Assembly: GCA_964527775.1 (NCBI GenBank)
Contig: CAZGQS010000001.1
Location: 186,001 to 250,000, forward strand
Direction: 5' to 3'
Source: VMCP01 sp964527775
Lineage (GTDB): Bacteria; Bacteroidota; Bacteroidia; NS11-12g; UBA955
Length of the DNA: 64,000 nucleotides
The number at the start of each line of letters is the position of its first letter. Position 1 is the first letter of the stretch. Below, piece after piece: positions 35,302 through 43,880 of this stretch. The notes under the pieces were generated by a model that saw nothing but the letters and a program-made list of their open reading frames with translations, searched no databases and had not been told where the DNA came from. The position numbers and the translations under genes were made by a program.

Positions 35302-38072
35302 GTATTGAAACAAACAAAATTTCCATAAAAAATGCTCGTCAACACAACCTTCAAGGCATTGACGTAGAATTTGAACAAAATTCTTTTACTGTTGTTACTG
35401 GGGTTTCGGGCTCTGGTAAATCAAGCCTCGTTTTTGATACCCTTTTTGCAGAAGGTCAAAGACGATATGTAGAATCTCTGAGTGCTTACGCTAGACAGTT
35501 TATGGGTAGAATGAAGAAGCCTGCCGTAGATTTCATTGAAGGATTATGTCCGGCAATAGCCATCGAGCAAAAAGTAAATACACACAACCCGAGAAGTACA
35601 GTTGCAACATCAACTGAAATTTATGATTATCTGAAGCTATTGTATTCTAGAGTGGGTAAAACCATTTCTCCCATATCGGGTAGAGAAGTAAAGAGAGATA
35701 CACCCCAAGACGTATTTAATTTTTGCAATTCATTGGAAGATGGCGAACTCATCCTAATTTTATCGCCAATTAAAGATGAATCCCCTGATTTATTGTCTAT
35801 CATTCAGAAAAAGGGATTTTCAAGAATTTATTCGAATCAGGAAATATTTAAAGTTGATGACTTAATTGAAAACAATACTGAACTTGATCTAAATCAATCA
35901 TTTATTGTTATTGACAGAATTAAAATTGATAAAGAATCTGACGACTTTACCTCGAGGTTGTTTGATTCCATTGAAACGGCTTTTTGGGAATCTAACGGTG
36001 ACTGTGTAATCATCAATCACAAAACTCACGAGCAATTTGATTTCAACAATAGATTTGAACTTGACGGAATCACCTTTGAAATTCCATCCAAAGACTTTCT
36101 GAGCTTTAACAATCCGTATGGCGCTTGCAAAAAATGCGAGGGATTTGGATCTGTTTTGGGAATAGATGAGGATTTGGTCATTCCAGATAATTCTCTCAGC
36201 ATTTATGAAGGGTGTGTAGCTCCTTGGAGAGGTGAAATAATGGGAGAGTGGAAAGAGCATTTCATCAAAGCCGCTGTAAAGATTGAGTTTCCCATTCATC
36301 GGGCTTATGCCGATTTAACATCCCAAGAAAAAAACATCCTCTGGAAAGGAAACGGCAAAATCTTAGGAATAAATGATTTTTTCAAACACCTCGAAGAGAA
36401 TAATTACAAAATTCAATATCGGGTTCTAGCCGCACGATACCGTGGTAAAACCGTTTGCCCTGATTGCAGGGGCACAAGACTTCGGAAAGAAGCGGGTTAT
36501 GTTAAAATTGCCAATACCAGTATTCAAGATTTATTGCTAAAAACAGTAGACGACGCGCACGATTTCTTCCATAACATTGAACTTTCAAGCACAGATACAG
36601 AAATTGCTACTCGAATTCTTCAAGAAATTGAAACTAGGCTTGGTTTTTTAAAGGCCGTGGGATTGGGATATTTATCTCTGAGTAGACTATCTAACTCGTT
36701 AAGCGGAGGTGAGAGCCAGAGAATTAACTTGGCAACCAATTTAGGTTCAAACTTGACGGGTTCAATGTATATTCTCGATGAACCAAGTATTGGCCTACAT
36801 TCTAGAGATACAGAACGACTTATTGGTGTTTTAAAGGAGCTACAATCTGAGGGAAATACAGTGATAGTAGTTGAACATGACGAAGATGTCATGAAACAAG
36901 CAGATAGAATCATCGATATTGGTCCTTTTGCCGGTAGTCAAGGCGGAAAACTGATTTTCAATGGTGATTTCCAGCAGTTATTGGACTCCAATGAGAGTCT
37001 AACGGGAAGTTATCTTTCAGGCAAGAACAAGATTGAAGTACCTATTTTGCGTAAACCAGCGTCTAAAATTTCATTGTTGGGTGCCCAAGCAAATAATTTA
37101 AAGAACATTTCCATTGACATTCCCTTGAATTCATTGGTTGCCGTTTCAGGAGTTTCTGGTTCAGGAAAGACCACCTTGATAAAACAAGTTTTGTATCCTG
37201 CTTTAGCCAGAGAATTGAAACAATTCACCACAGCCAAACCGGGTACATTTAAAAAATTAGAAGGTGATCTGCATTTGTTGAAATCGGTTGAATTTGTAGA
37301 TCAAAATCCCATTGGTAAGAGTTCTCGATCTAATCCAGTGACCTATGTGAAAGCGTATGATGATATTCGTGAGTTGTATTCGAAAACATCTGTATCAAAG
37401 CGCAATGGATTTAAACCTTCTCATTTCTCTTTCAACGTAGATGGCGGTCGCTGCGACAATTGTCAAGGCGAAGGTGAAACGGTCATTGAAATGCAGTTCA
37501 TGGCCGACATCAAACTGACTTGCGAAGTTTGTAACGGACGAAGATTTAAGAAAGAAGTCCTAGAATCAGAATATAACGGCAAGAACATTTCAGATGTTTT
37601 AGATCTAACTGTTGATGATGCTGTTACCTTTTTTCAGTCCGAAAAAAATATCGTAGAGAAATTACTTCCTTTACAAAAAGTAGGACTCGGTTATGTCAAA
37701 CTCGGACAAGGAAGCAACACATTAAGCGGAGGAGAGGCCCAAAGAGTGAAGTTAGCCTTTTATTTAAGTAAAGCCAATCCTTTTAAAGAGGGAGGAGTGA
37801 TGTTCATCTTTGACGAGCCAACCACTGGACTACACTTTTATGATATTCAAAAACTACTGACTTCGTTCAATGCTTTAATAGAACAAGGGAACACCGTTTT
37901 ATGTATTGAGCACAATCTAGATGTAATAAAATGCGCCGATTGGATCATTGATTTAGGTCCCGAGGCAGGAGATGCAGGTGGAAGCTTGGTTTTTCAAGGT
38001 CCCACCCCTCAAATCCTTAATATTCCTGAAAGTATTACAGCTCGTTATCTAAAAGAGAAATTTGAGTCTTGA
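35298..38072 (+). CDS. uvrA: Excinuclease ABC subunit UvrA (first zinc module incomplete)
   Basis: A 924-residue UvrA with two ABC ATPase halves. Walker A motifs are GVSGSGKSSL (35-44) and GVSGSGKTTL; signature loops are NSLSGGESQRI and NTLSGGEAQRV. UvrB-binding-like text lies at about residues 130-245. The second zinc module is intact (CDNCQGEG and CEVCNGRRF). In the first, C277 and C280 (ACKKCEGFG) are present but the upstream CPxC pair is replaced by FELDGITF. UvrA finds bulky DNA lesions and loads UvrB. It overlaps the DUF4249 gene by 4 bp (ATGA) and converges on the next gene with a 38-bp overlap. Bacteroidota often carry two UvrA paralogues; this may be the second. Confidence 0.9.
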   Translation: MSIETNKISIKNARQHNLQGIDVEFEQNSFTVVTGVSGSGKSSLVFDTLFAEGQRRYVESLSAYARQFMGRMKKPAVDFIEGLCPAIAIEQKVNTHNPRSTVATSTEIYDYLKLLYSRVGKTISPISGREVKRDTPQDVFNFCNSLEDGELILILSPIKDESPDLLSIIQKKGFSRIYSNQEIFKVDDLIENNTELDLNQSFIVIDRIKIDKESDDFTSRLFDSIETAFWESNGDCVIINHKTHEQFDFNNRFELDGITFEIPSKDFLSFNNPYGACKKCEGFGSVLGIDEDLVIPDNSLSIYEGCVAPWRGEIMGEWKEHFIKAAVKIEFPIHRAYADLTSQEKNILWKGNGKILGINDFFKHLEENNYKIQYRVLAARYRGKTVCPDCRGTRLRKEAGYVKIANTSIQDLLLKTVDDAHDFFHNIELSSTDTEIATRILQEIETRLGFLKAVGLGYLSLSRLSNSLSGGESQRINLATNLGSNLTGSMYILDEPSIGLHSRDTERLIGVLKELQSEGNTVIVVEHDEDVMKQADRIIDIGPFAGSQGGKLIFNGDFQQLLDSNESLTGSYLSGKNKIEVPILRKPASKISLLGAQANNLKNISIDIPLNSLVAVSGVSGSGKTTLIKQVLYPALARELKQFTTAKPGTFKKLEGDLHLLKSVEFVDQNPIGKSSRSNPVTYVKAYDDIRELYSKTSVSKRNGFKPSHFSFNVDGGRCDNCQGEGETVIEMQFMADIKLTCEVCNGRRFKKEVLESEYNGKNISDVLDLTVDDAVTFFQSEKNIVEKLLPLQKVGLGYVKLGQGSNTLSGGEAQRVKLAFYLSKANPFKEGGVMFIFDEPTTGLHFYDIQKLLTSFNALIEQGNTVLCIEHNLDVIKCADWIIDLGPEAGDAGGSLVFQGPTPQILNIPESITARYLKEKFES

Positions 38073-40668
38073 ATATACCTGAGTTTGTTTTGATTTCAAT
38101 CAAGTAAACCCCATTTTTTACTTTTGAGGGAAGCGTCAATGAGTTGCCGTTAACCTCAGTTTTTCCTACAAACTTACCTGTTAAATCAAACAAGTTTCCT
38201 GATTCAATCTTGGTGTCTTTATTTTGAAAACTAATTGCAAGTTTCTGCCCTGACTTGATTGGGTTTGGATAAACTCGCATATTTGATTTCTGAAAAGACA
38301 AAGCATTTAAATTGTTGGATTTAAATTCCTCGGTAGTTGAAAAAACACAAGGATTTTCAAAAGTTAAAGAGGCCTTGGGTTGTACCGAGTGATAGACGTT
38401 CAAAATCTGACTCGGTGAATCTACAAAATCATATTCAAATGAAGCTAAATTAGATAATATTAAACCATTGTTATCATTGATTCTCCATTCGTGAATGGCT
38501 TGGTTTGTGTCAATAGACGATTCAAACTTATACTTAAAGTCATTTATCCAACTGCTTGAAAAGCTAGCATCCATAGAATCTACCAATTTTAAATTGATTT
38601 CATCGGAAAGTGCCGATTGACAATTTTCATTGCTGGTATAAAAGAAGACATAGGCTTCTTTATTAACGCCCGAGATAGTGACATCATTGGTGGTTGAGTA
38701 TCGTTTGGTGCCTTTGCTCGATACGATCCAAATGGTATCCAATGCATTGAAATTGTTGAAATTAACAGGTACGTTTATTTGTTTGTAACCGCAACCTTCT
38801 GTTGCAGATAACTTTAAATCAAATCGAGGAGTATCAATAACATTCACCCTTAAATCGATAGACTTCGAATAATATCCGCAGGCCAATTGATTGGAATCCA
38901 AAACACTAGCGGTAAATCTTTTGAATTTTGATGCCGTTATTGTGAAGGATGTATCTGCGGTAGATGTGCTGTCAAAGGTCCAAGAGTAATTTGGTTTGTT
39001 CAAAAGGTTACTAAGTAGGAATTGCACTTTATTACCAAAACAAGGAGTAGAATCAGAGGCAGTAAATTTGAAATCTATGTCTTTACATCCTGTTCCAGTT
39101 CCAGTGATTTTGGCAATTTTGGTTATACCACAATAATATTTAGTATTAGCACGCAACCAAAATTCAACTTTATCATAAGGATTTGTAATTGATATGGTTT
39201 GGGAATCTGTGGTTTTACCTCCTGATGGGTTTGCCCATGTCTTACCTTTATTAGTTGAATATTGATAACTGATCAAATCTCTTACTGCATTCCATTTAAA
39301 AGTAACCGAACTAATGGTTTTTCCACTAATTGAAATTGCCGGAGCTGCTAAGGTATCTGCTCCAAATATTTGCTTGGTATTAGATTCACTGATGCAGCCA
39401 CCTGTATTTTTTGCCCAAACTTTAATAGAGTTTGATCCTAAGGACAAAGATTTTGTGATAAATGAATCAGTATCATATGGACCTGATGCGGAGGAGATAG
39501 AATAAGAATCCGTGAATCCATTTTTATCCGAAGTAAAGATCAATAGAGGTTCACCAATACAAGCACTGTCTCCATTACTTCCAAATGAAACATCAAATTT
39601 AGGGACTTTAAGCGCCAAGACAGAAATCTCCCGAGAATTTTGTTTACAACCATTGGTTCTTGTGGCTACCGCAAAGAACTTTCCGGCAGTATCTGTTTTA
39701 AGAGTCAAACCTGTTGTGCCGTTATTCCAAGTGTAGGAGTGATTGCTCATGGGCATAATTTCAATAGATGCTGTATCTCCCTCGCACAACGGAAGAATAT
39801 TGCCATTGGTATTTAGAATAGGAGCAGAAGCTCCAATGAGTACATTGAAAGACAGGGTATCGTTCAATGAACTACCTTTTGAATTAAAACTTCTCAAAAT
39901 GGCTATACGTGCACCTGTGGTTGAATACTGAACAGTAGGGGTGGAGTCAGTAGAAGTGGAAGGGGTTCCTCCTGGGAAACTCCAAGAATAGGAGGTGGGG
40001 TTATTGGTTGATGACGCGGAAAATTGATTCTGAGCAAAAGTACATGCTACAGTAGATTTCAAGCTAGCCTTTGCTCTAGGCAAAAGGGTACTTGGTGAAA
40101 TGGAAATGGTTTTATTGTAGATGACATCTCCGCCGGTACCGCCGTTATTATCAGCTACATTCAATGCTATATAAAAGTTGATGTCGCCTACATTGCTGCT
40201 GGGAGCTGTCCATTCAAATACCCATGCAGCAGAGTCGGTTGCAACAGCTCCGGTACCTTGACTGCTGTGTTCAACATAATAACGAGTAGAACCAGAAACT
40301 GTAGAACTAAAAGTACCAGTCCTGTTATTTAAACTACTGAATGTACCTGCTGCAGTATTATTTTTATTGAGAGCAGTAACCATGAATCCAAACTTAGATT
40401 TACCCGTTTCTTTATAAGAAAGTACAATTCTGTATGTGGAATCAGGTATATATCCATTTCCCGTAAAGTTGCCAGTCAATTTAATTCGACCATGATTGGT
40501 GCCGCTGGTTTGAAGTGAGTTTCCCGTATGACAAGAAGTACATGTACTTTCGTTGGGTGCCCCGGTTCTTGGTGATGAATTTCCACTGGAACTGCTGTGG
40601 ATTTGGAACGTAGAAACCCCAAGTATCCCTAAAATAAAAATACTCGTTTTGATATAAAATGTCTTCAT
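38035..40668 (-). CDS. Secreted T9SS protein with CxxCH motif and PKD-like domains
   Basis: An 877-residue exported protein. After the signal peptide there is a CTSCH motif (C43, C46, H47) able to bind c-type haem, followed by a Reeler/choice-of-anchor-like beta domain (about 57-195: GRIKLTGNFTGNGYIPDSTYRIVLSY). Several PKD/Ig-like repeats follow (SYSWSFPGGTPSTSTDSTPTV near 225-250 is PKD-type). The end (about 800-877) is a T9SS type A sorting domain (MRVYPNPIKSGQKLAI to GVYLIEIKTNSGIFKTQISL). The role is unknown; a surface protein with one haem or metal site is inference. Its 3' end overlaps uvrA by 38 bp in the opposite direction. Confidence 0.85.
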   Translation of the reverse strand: MKTFYIKTSIFILGILGVSTFQIHSSSSGNSSPRTGAPNESTCTSCHTGNSLQTSGTNHGRIKLTGNFTGNGYIPDSTYRIVLSYKETGKSKFGFMVTALNKNNTAAGTFSSLNNRTGTFSSTVSGSTRYYVEHSSQGTGAVATDSAAWVFEWTAPSSNVGDINFYIALNVADNNGGTGGDVIYNKTISISPSTLLPRAKASLKSTVACTFAQNQFSASSTNNPTSYSWSFPGGTPSTSTDSTPTVQYSTTGARIAILRSFNSKGSSLNDTLSFNVLIGASAPILNTNGNILPLCEGDTASIEIMPMSNHSYTWNNGTTGLTLKTDTAGKFFAVATRTNGCKQNSREISVLALKVPKFDVSFGSNGDSACIGEPLLIFTSDKNGFTDSYSISSASGPYDTDSFITKSLSLGSNSIKVWAKNTGGCISESNTKQIFGADTLAAPAISISGKTISSVTFKWNAVRDLISYQYSTNKGKTWANPSGGKTTDSQTISITNPYDKVEFWLRANTKYYCGITKIAKITGTGTGCKDIDFKFTASDSTPCFGNKVQFLLSNLLNKPNYSWTFDSTSTADTSFTITASKFKRFTASVLDSNQLACGYYSKSIDLRVNVIDTPRFDLKLSATEGCGYKQINVPVNFNNFNALDTIWIVSSKGTKRYSTTNDVTISGVNKEAYVFFYTSNENCQSALSDEINLKLVDSMDASFSSSWINDFKYKFESSIDTNQAIHEWRINDNNGLILSNLASFEYDFVDSPSQILNVYHSVQPKASLTFENPCVFSTTEEFKSNNLNALSFQKSNMRVYPNPIKSGQKLAISFQNKDTKIESGNLFDLTGKFVGKTEVNGNSLTLPSKVKNGVYLIEIKTNSGIFKTQISLLDNEL

Positions 40669-40704
40669 ATGCTTGTATTAATGGACTCTATGTAAATATA
40701 GAGA

Positions 40705-40712
40705 CAAAAATA
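40705..40712 (-). promoter_or_regulatory. Promoter -7 element (TATTTTTG) of the CxxCH T9SS protein gene
   Basis: Exact minus-strand TAnnTTTG, 36 nt before ATG 40668. The leader contains an inverted repeat, CTCTAT-GTAAAT-ATAGAG, at 40686-40703. Confidence 0.55.
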
Positions 40713-40767
40713 CATACCAAAACGTTTTCTCTTTCGTCTTATTATTTCTACCAATTATCTAACATTC

Positions 40768-40798
40768 TTGATACTAACACCTTTTGGGGTTATTTTTG
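40768..40798 (+). promoter_or_regulatory. Promoter of the M16 peptidase gene (TTG, 20 nt, TATTTTTG)
   Basis: TTG at 40768-40770, 20-nt spacer, TATTTTTG at 40791-40798, then seven bases to ATG 40806. It fixes the start at 40806 instead of the upstream ATG at 40659. Confidence 0.75.
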
Positions 40799-40805
40799 CT
40801 TTTTT

Positions 40806-43715
40806 ATGAGAAAACTTTTCATTGTCGCATTTAGTTTGCTTTCAAGCGGTTTGTTCGCTCAAGCAACAATGATCAAAAAGGTCAATGCGGTTCCCGGTAA
40901 ATTGGTAATCCCTTATGAGCATTATGTTCTTCCAAACGGATTAGAGTTGATTGTGAGTGAAGATCACTCAGATCCAGTTGCTCACATTAACGTTACCTAT
41001 CATGTAGGTTCTGCAAGAGAAACCCCAGGTAAATCAGGTTTTGCACACTTTTTTGAACATATGCTCTTTCAAGGTTCAAAGCATGTTGCTGATGAAGAGC
41101 ACTTCAGAATTATCAAAGAATATGGAGGAGAAGTTAACGGTAATACAACCCGTGATAGAACGGTTTACGTTGAAACTTTCCCCTCTAATTTCACAGAAAC
41201 AGCTCTCTGGATGGAAGCCGATCGTATGGGTTTCTTCTTAGAAGGATTTACCAAAGAGAAATTTGAAAATCAAAGAAGTACGGTAAAGAACGAAAAAGAT
41301 GAAAGATATGATCAACCTTTTGGGTTCTTAATGGAAGTTAAAGACCAAGAGTTATACCCTTCTGATCACCCTTACAGCTGGTCTACTATTGGATTTGTGG
41401 ATGACCTTGACAGAGCAGATAGCAACGATTTAAAGAACTTCTTCCTTCGTTGGTACGGCCCCAATAACGCGTGTATCATCGTTTCTGGTGATGTGAATGC
41501 TGCCGATGTTGTAAAATGGACAGAAAAATATTTCGGAGGAATTCCCGCCGGAAAAACCGTGAAAAAGAAGCGCGTTAAGCCCATTACCATCGAAAAAGAA
41601 CGAGTGAAAAGCGTTCAAGATGCAAATGCTCCGGTGCCATTGATGTACATAACCTATCCAACGGTTCCTGCATACCATGAAGATGAAGCAGCTCTTGATT
41701 TGCTCGCTTATTTAATGGGTGGAACTAAATCTTCGGTTTTATACAAGCGTTTCTTAGATTCAGAAAAAGCACTCCAGTTGAACGTGAATAACAATCCTTT
41801 GAGTGTTATCAATCATGAATTAGCGGGTGAGTTTAGCTTTACTATGGTGGGCTATCCTTGGTCTGATATGTTTAAGATGAAGGATGAACTCATGAAAGTG
41901 GTAGACTCTTTCGAATTTAACAACTTCAGCAACGAAGATTTAAATCGTGCCAAGCAGAATCTTTTGTCTTCTTTTTCTGGGGGATTTGAGAGCGTTGAAA
42001 GAAAAGCAAATTTCTTGAGCACTGTTTGGTACCTAGATATTAAGAATGATTCTGGTGCTTTATATTCTCTTGCAGACGAAGCAAACAGATATCAAAAAAT
42101 TACCCGTGATGATATTTTGAGAGTATACAGAAAGTATCTAAAAGGAAAATTCAATTCAGTGATTGATATTCAACCTTTGAGGGTTGCTGAAGGTGAAAAA
42201 GCTCCTAAATACGAAAGTGTTAATCCAAATGCCAATTATAAGAGCGTTGCTCTTGATCTGGAATACCAAAATCTCCAACTCAGAGAGGTAAAAGACAACT
42301 TTGATCGCAGCATTAGACCTACTCCAGCTCCAATCAAACCCGTTACAGTTCCAAAAATCAACAGATCAGAACTATCTAACGGAGTGAAAGTTTATACATC
42401 AAACTTCGATGAAACCTCAAGAGTGTATGTGACTTTTGGAGTTGAGGGTGGTGAATTACTTGAAAACGGAAAAGATGTTCCCTGGGGAGTTGCAAGCTTA
42501 ACGGCTGCAATTCTAGGTGAGGGAACCAAGAATAAAACACCTGAACAATTGGAAAATGCCCTAGAAAAGTTAGGCGCTAGTATCGGATTTTCAAATAGTT
42601 CTACTGGATTTTCAGTTTACTTAGATTGCGAGAAATCAAACCTAAACGAAGCGGTGAAATTGATGGAAGAAATGATCTTTGAACCCCGTTGGGATGAAGC
42701 AGAATTTAAGAAAATCAGAAAACGTTCAGTTGAAGGAGCCAAAAGCAATTTGTCGTCTAGATCTTCAGGCATGTCTAATGCATGGGCTCGACTAAACTAC
42801 GGAGAAAGTGCCTTCGGACATTACACTTCTCCAGATGAGTTATCTAAGGTTAGTATTGCAGATTGTAAAAAGTATTACGAGAATTATTTCAACTCAAATA
42901 ATTCAAGATTGGTTGTTGTTGGACCTATTACTTCGGAAGAAGTGTCTCAAAAATTAAGTTTTTTCAGCAAACTTCCTAAAGCAAGTACTCAAATAGCTAC
43001 ACCTATTACACCTCAAGATTTTGCAACTTCGCAAATATTTGGTGTACAGTATACCGATGCAGAGCAAAGCGACATCATGATGGGCTTTAAATCGCTTCCT
43101 TACGATTATAAAGGCGATTTCTTCAAGAATGGCATCATGAACTTTGCGTTAGCTGGTAACTTTAATAGCCGTATGAATTTGAAGATTAGAGAAGAAAAAG
43201 GTTGGACTTACGGCATTAGAGGTGGTTTTAGCCCATCGTTTAAAAATATGCCTGGTTATTATGTGATTTCTGCGGGTGTAAAAGCTGAAACTACAGATAG
43301 TGCTATCAACGAGATTATCTGGATGGTAAATAAGTACAAGGAAGAGGGTATGACCAATGAAGAGTTTGAATTTACGAAGTCAGCTCTGATTGCTTCTCAA
43401 GCCCTTGATTATGAAACTTTAGGACAAAAGGCTGGATTTATTGCTCAAATGGCATCTAGAAATCTACCTGACAACTATGCTGATGAACAATTAGCAGTTC
43501 TTCAATCGTTGTCTAAAGACGAATTAAATGCACTTGCTAAGAAATATCTAGATACAGATAAAATGGTGATTGTTGTTGCTGGAGATATGGTTTTGTTGAA
43601 AGATCGTTTGGATCAATTAGGTCTTGGAAAGACCCAATTATTGAACAAAGACGGTTCTGGTAAAATTAAATACTACAAAGCCGGTTCTTCTAAGCACATC
43701 AAGAATTATCGCTAA
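40806..43715 (+). CDS. Fused two-half M16 zinc metallopeptidase
   Basis: A 969-residue exported pitrilysin-family (M16) peptidase. Started at ATG 40806 it has a clean signal peptide (ending LFAQ). The N-terminal half carries the inverted zinc motif H81-F-F-E84-H85 with the third ligand near E163 (VKNEKDERYDQP). The C-terminal half (from about residue 520) repeats the M16 fold but lacks HxxEH, and holds the R/Y element near GWTYGIRGGFSP used for substrate binding. Both halves in one chain make a self-contained clam-shell peptidase, probably periplasmic. A terminator follows. Confidence 0.92.
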   Translation: MRKLFIVAFSLLSSGLFAQATMIKKVNAVPGKLVIPYEHYVLPNGLELIVSEDHSDPVAHINVTYHVGSARETPGKSGFAHFFEHMLFQGSKHVADEEHFRIIKEYGGEVNGNTTRDRTVYVETFPSNFTETALWMEADRMGFFLEGFTKEKFENQRSTVKNEKDERYDQPFGFLMEVKDQELYPSDHPYSWSTIGFVDDLDRADSNDLKNFFLRWYGPNNACIIVSGDVNAADVVKWTEKYFGGIPAGKTVKKKRVKPITIEKERVKSVQDANAPVPLMYITYPTVPAYHEDEAALDLLAYLMGGTKSSVLYKRFLDSEKALQLNVNNNPLSVINHELAGEFSFTMVGYPWSDMFKMKDELMKVVDSFEFNNFSNEDLNRAKQNLLSSFSGGFESVERKANFLSTVWYLDIKNDSGALYSLADEANRYQKITRDDILRVYRKYLKGKFNSVIDIQPLRVAEGEKAPKYESVNPNANYKSVALDLEYQNLQLREVKDNFDRSIRPTPAPIKPVTVPKINRSELSNGVKVYTSNFDETSRVYVTFGVEGGELLENGKDVPWGVASLTAAILGEGTKNKTPEQLENALEKLGASIGFSNSSTGFSVYLDCEKSNLNEAVKLMEEMIFEPRWDEAEFKKIRKRSVEGAKSNLSSRSSGMSNAWARLNYGESAFGHYTSPDELSKVSIADCKKYYENYFNSNNSRLVVVGPITSEEVSQKLSFFSKLPKASTQIATPITPQDFATSQIFGVQYTDAEQSDIMMGFKSLPYDYKGDFFKNGIMNFALAGNFNSRMNLKIREEKGWTYGIRGGFSPSFKNMPGYYVISAGVKAETTDSAINEIIWMVNKYKEEGMTNEEFEFTKSALIASQALDYETLGQKAGFIAQMASRNLPDNYADEQLAVLQSLSKDELNALAKKYLDTDKMVIVVAGDMVLLKDRLDQLGLGKTQLLNKDGSGKIKYYKAGSSKHIKNYR

Positions 43716-43736
43716 AATTCGATAAATCTATATTTT

Positions 43737-43773
43737 AAAAGGCTCAACATTCTAAATTGTTGAGCCTTTTTTT
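43737..43773 (+). terminator. Intrinsic terminator after the M16 peptidase gene
   Basis: Perfect 12-bp stem AAAAGGCTCAAC/GTTGAGCCTTTT with a 10-nt loop and a T7 tail, 21 bp after the stop codon. Confidence 0.88.
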
Positions 43774-43880
43774 ATGCTATAAATTCCCATTAAATTGTCT
43801 AAAAATTGTGGGGAACAATCCATCAATATCTCGATTAAAACAACGATCTGAATGTATATTGCAGGTAATTGATTTTGAAT

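Noticed and set aside
40686..40703. Inverted repeat CTCTAT-GTAAAT-ATAGAG treated as a riboswitch
   Set aside because: Only a 6-bp stem with no conserved aptamer-like surroundings; recorded as a leader feature only.
40659..40805. N-terminal extension of the M16 peptidase frame to 40659
   Set aside because: The extra 49 residues contain the promoter sequence, and a clean signal peptide starts at 40806.
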